Both the position numbers and the translations under genes were made by a program. A DNA stretch of 63,060 nt from Nanobdellati archaeon (GTDB lineage: Archaea; Nanobdellota; Nanobdellia; Woesearchaeales; GCA-2686295), in contig JACNFY010000017.1 in NCBI GenBank assembly GCA_014384375.1, forward strand, positions 1 through 63,060, in the 5' to 3' direction. Of the stretch, positions 60,378-63,060 are shown in pieces. Each line of letters begins with the position of its first letter. Positions within the stretch are counted from its first letter, which is position 1. The notes beneath the pieces are model-generated. The model was not told the DNA's origin. It worked only from the letters and a program-made list of their open reading frames with translations, and did not search any database.

Positions 60378-63060
60378 ATGTTTAAGAAAGAGATTTGTTC
60401 CATCGGACTGATTATGTTTCTTCTAGCCATAACTCCTGTGTATGCAAGAATACATACTGATGCACCGGTTGGATCAGAATTGGATTATTTAATTCCAGAA
60501 TGGGACAGACTTCCGTTTAAGGACCAGAGATATAACGCAAGTTGGATTGATTATGTAAATTCGGCTTATGGTGTTAATTGGGAGAAGCCATCAAATCCAA
60601 GAGTACCAAAGTGCCTAAGCTATGGTGCGGCAACAGTTAATGATTGGGTAAAATTAACCACAGGTATGACCTTAGGAACTTACTCAAATTTTGTAAACAA
60701 TCGAACTGAAAATGGGACAAATCCACGGCTGCTCGAATCAATCTATCATGATTCTTCTCCTTCTATATGTTTTATAGTACCAACTCTCACGTATTGCTAT
60801 GCTGCATTTTATAGAGATAGCGTGACAGGTGAAAGAGTACCTTTTAACACAAAAGGTTATGCTGATTTGTTAACTAATCCTCCTTCAGATTGGTTATACG
60901 AACCAGACCCGATAATATCAGAAATTAATTATGATGTAATGAATGGTGATCTTTTAGATGGATATGAATTCATACCAATAGATACAAACGCCGAAAGTTT
61001 GAAAGAAGCAATTAGAAAATATGGGATTATTTATGCACACATGACCTTTTTAGAAATTCCAGAATTTTTCTTTCCTCTTCACGCTATTACTCTTATTGGA
61101 TATAATGATACGGATTCTTCTACAGATTTTTGGGCTCATGATAGTTATGATGGAGAGGATTTCAGTAATTTTTCTAGGTATAGTATTGTTGACCAATCAG
61201 AAATTGACACTGCGTGGGCATTTTTTGATCCTCAGTGGCCTACCTATAGACATGACAATCGAAGAACTGGCTCTACTACTTTCAAAGGTGACTTATCCAA
61301 CGAAACAAGCCCTGATGACTTCACTTTTCCTGGTGATGGTCAGACTGATGGCTTGGATCATCCGGCTTTCGCTGACTTGGATGGTGATGGCAAACAAGAA
61401 ATTATTGTGGGCACTAAAAACAGTGTTTATATTAATAATGCTTCAGAGAACAGAGGCAGGGTTTTCGCCTTGTATTCTGATGGAAGTGGATTTGACGATG
61501 ATTGGACTACTACTGAGGGTGAGACTGATGTTGGTTTGTATCTGCCTGTTATTGGCACTCCGACAATAACTGATATTAATAATAATGGTGATAAAGAGAT
61601 AGTGTTTGGGGATATATATGGTCGTTTCTGGGTTCTAAACAGTCAGGGTGCTCCTGTATTAGAGTACCCGTATTATATCCATCCAAGAGAGAAGGATAAT
61701 TCCACGAGAATCACAAGATGGGCTGTTGAGGATATTGATTTGGATGGTGTTAAAGAGTTGTTGTTTGTTGAACGCTCGAATAATTTTTCTTCTTTAGCTG
61801 GTTTCGATGCAAAGATATACGCTTATAATCTTTCTGGGGATGAATTAGTTGAGGAGTGGTCTGCTCCTTTAGGAACTGCTTATGCTTATGGTACTGGTAG
61901 TAGTAATGGTGATCCTGCTATTGCTGATTTAAACAATAATGGTTCTATGGAGATTCTTGTTGGTACTGTCTATGACGGTATAAGAATGTATAATGGTGGT
62001 AGTGGCAGTTTGATAACTAGTTTTAATTTTAATAGTGCTGCTGGTCCTGTCACTATTGCTGATATTGACAGGGATAACAAGTATGAATTTATTTTCAACA
62101 CTAATTGTGTTACTGGAGCTTCCTGCAGCACCATTCCTAGTTTCAATGCTACTTTTGTTTTCAGTGGTGAGGATAACACTCAAGAATGGAATACTACAAC
62201 TTCGAGTAATTGGTGGCCTTATGGTCCTGTAGCTGTTGCTGATTTGGTAGGTGATTCAAAATTAGAAGTGGTTGTTGCTTTGAATAAAAATTGGAACCCT
62301 ACTGATGGTAAGATTGTAATACTTAATAGTTCTGATGGAAATGAGCTTTACAGCTTTACTGAAAGCGGCTCTCTAGACACAATTCAGAGCGCTGTAATCG
62401 CTGCCGACATTGATCAGAGTTCTTCTGGTAAAGAAATATTGTTTATGACTGAAGATGGGTATTTATATGTTTTAAGCAATACTGCTCAACTGCTTTGGAA
62501 AAAGTTTATTTCAGCCACTCCAACAAATGGTCCTATTGTTGGCGACTTTGATGGTGATGGCAGTGCAGAAGTTATACTCTCTCATAAAGGGTCAATTGAA
62601 GGAAGTTCTTTCTCTGCTGAAGAGCTTGAAATGTTCAATAAATGGAAGGTTTTGCATAAATATGTAGATGTCTATGGCAAAGGAATATTGGAGGAGAATG
62701 GCATTGACCTTTCTGCTTCTATTTTCAAAGCACATTCAATATCAGGAACCTCTATTGAAATCATCGACGGCCTAAACCATCAACCAATACTTAACAACCT
62801 AGACGACATCATAACAATCGAAGGAAATCTTGTTCAAATTAACGCTCAAGCAACTGATGAAGATGGCGACAATATAACTTATTATTACAGCTCTCCGATT
62901 AATTCTTCTGGTGTTTGGGAAACAACTCATGGCAACAGTACAGGAACTTATGAGATTTTAATAACATCGAGTGATGGAAACCTTTCAGATTACCAGCTTA
63001 TAACCTTAACTATGCGAAAGAAAGTGTATAGCGAAGTGACATATGTCACTAGTTGCTTTT
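60378..63060 (+). CDS. Secreted papain-like protein with long FG-GAP/VCBS propeller and Ig-like tail (runs off window)
   Basis: The frame is open from ATG 60378 to the window end (894 residues, 3' end missing). Signal peptide GLIMFLLAITPVYA. The peptidase-like domain parallels the previous gene: PKCLSYGAATVNDW (Cys79), LHAITLIGYND (His235), FWAHDSYD. PTYRHDNRRTGSTTFKGDL opens the propeller; seven or more repeats with D-x-[DN]-x-[DN]-G loops follow (ADLDGDGKQEIIVGT, TDINNNGDKEIVFGD, EDIDLDGVKELLFVE, ADLNNNGSMEILVGT, GDFDGDGSAEVIL). From about nt 62770 a cadherin/Ig-like tail begins (HQPILNNLDDIITIEGN). It is the only full-length propeller in the array and shows what the other copies lost. Confidence 0.8.
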   Translation, partial: MFKKEICSIGLIMFLLAITPVYARIHTDAPVGSELDYLIPEWDRLPFKDQRYNASWIDYVNSAYGVNWEKPSNPRVPKCLSYGAATVNDWVKLTTGMTLGTYSNFVNNRTENGTNPRLLESIYHDSSPSICFIVPTLTYCYAAFYRDSVTGERVPFNTKGYADLLTNPPSDWLYEPDPIISEINYDVMNGDLLDGYEFIPIDTNAESLKEAIRKYGIIYAHMTFLEIPEFFFPLHAITLIGYNDTDSSTDFWAHDSYDGEDFSNFSRYSIVDQSEIDTAWAFFDPQWPTYRHDNRRTGSTTFKGDLSNETSPDDFTFPGDGQTDGLDHPAFADLDGDGKQEIIVGTKNSVYINNASENRGRVFALYSDGSGFDDDWTTTEGETDVGLYLPVIGTPTITDINNNGDKEIVFGDIYGRFWVLNSQGAPVLEYPYYIHPREKDNSTRITRWAVEDIDLDGVKELLFVERSNNFSSLAGFDAKIYAYNLSGDELVEEWSAPLGTAYAYGTGSSNGDPAIADLNNNGSMEILVGTVYDGIRMYNGGSGSLITSFNFNSAAGPVTIADIDRDNKYEFIFNTNCVTGASCSTIPSFNATFVFSGEDNTQEWNTTTSSNWWPYGPVAVADLVGDSKLEVVVALNKNWNPTDGKIVILNSSDGNELYSFTESGSLDTIQSAVIAADIDQSSSGKEILFMTEDGYLYVLSNTAQLLWKKFISATPTNGPIVGDFDGDGSAEVILSHKGSIEGSSFSAEELEMFNKWKVLHKYVDVYGKGILEENGIDLSASIFKAHSISGTSIEIIDGLNHQPILNNLDDIITIEGNLVQINAQATDEDGDNITYYYSSPINSSGVWETTHGNSTGTYEILITSSDGNLSDYQLITLTMRKKVYSEVTYVTSCF
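61287..61372 (+). repeat. 86-bp block identical to 59236-59321
   Basis: Second copy of the propeller-start block, embedded in otherwise clearly diverged paralogous sequence. Confidence 0.85.

Noticed and set aside
61096-61569. 157-residue frame overlapping the last gene
   Set aside because: It is a different frame of the papain/propeller gene, which is open from 60378 to the window end with clear domain matches; the alternative frame lacks any motif.
1-63060. CRISPR array, insertion sequence, rRNA or replication origin
   Set aside because: No regularly spaced repeats, no transposase or integrase frame, no rRNA-like sequence and no cdc6/orc gene or origin-type repeats were seen, despite the presence of a CARF-domain protein.

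Overview
The window is AT-rich archaeal DNA, most likely from a DPANN lineage (Woesearchaeota/Pacearchaeota-like). The archaeal assignment rests on aIF5B, aEF-1beta, RpoP, L37Ae, the KEOPS subunit Pcc1, prefoldin beta, UPF0147, Trm1 and HerA, and on TATA boxes placed 24-32 nt upstream of start codons, many of which look leaderless. The DPANN assignment is inference from gene content (giant sequon-rich surface protein, conserved small hypotheticals). No tRNA, rRNA, CRISPR array or transposase was found.

Layout. 1-8046: a start-less HTH reading frame, a 2409-residue membrane-anchored surface protein and a CoA-binding protein carrying a palindrome inside its gene. 8056-16342: MFS-like permease, CTP synthase, zinc ribbon/aEF-1beta, Trm1, small membrane proteins, aIF5B and a Nip7/PUA protein. 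16339-19213: two coupled reverse genes that look like a stringent-response RelA/SpoT enzyme split into an HD hydrolase and a divergent synthetase-like half. 19276-24830: coiled-coil protein, HerA-type ATPase, an unidentified structured RNA whose 3' end is repeated 933 bp downstream around a DMT permease, a SWIM-like protein and a phosphoribosyltransferase. 24832-28403: divergent isocitrate dehydrogenase and mitochondrial-type aconitase. 28404-32230: two mini-genes, a solitary CARF-HTH regulator, and a redox/membrane group (MerT-like, DUF3179 lipoprotein, thioredoxin lipoprotein, and a CcdA whose first helix has moved to the C terminus). 32289-34063: transaldolase and a lipoprotein.

34165-49605 is one tightly packed operon, purL-purQ-purD-purN-purM-purE-purH(cyclohydrolase)-purH(transformylase)-purB-guaB-purA-purC. 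It supplies most steps from phosphoribosylamine to IMP, plus the branches to AMP and XMP. purF, purK and guaA are not in the window; the PurE looks like the class II type that needs no PurK. The use of PurH rather than archaeal PurP/PurO points to a bacterial-type pathway. It is followed by a fusion of an asparagine-synthetase-like glutamine amidotransferase with a diphthine-ammonia-ligase domain, then an MscS-like channel.

52310-53499 is the archaeal information-processing cluster rpl37ae-rpoP-pcc1-pfdB-UPF0147 on the reverse strand. 53769-63060 is a compact co-directional array, mostly with start/stop overlaps, in which secreted enzymes (subtilase, zinc phospholipase C-like, two papain-like proteins) carrying a shared FG-GAP/VCBS beta-propeller alternate with small membrane proteins. 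Several propellers are cut short exactly where the next small membrane gene begins, and one 86-bp block is identical between two genes. This array, the permuted CcdA, the split Rel pair, the AsnB-Dph6 fusion and the structured RNA are the most unusual parts of the window.
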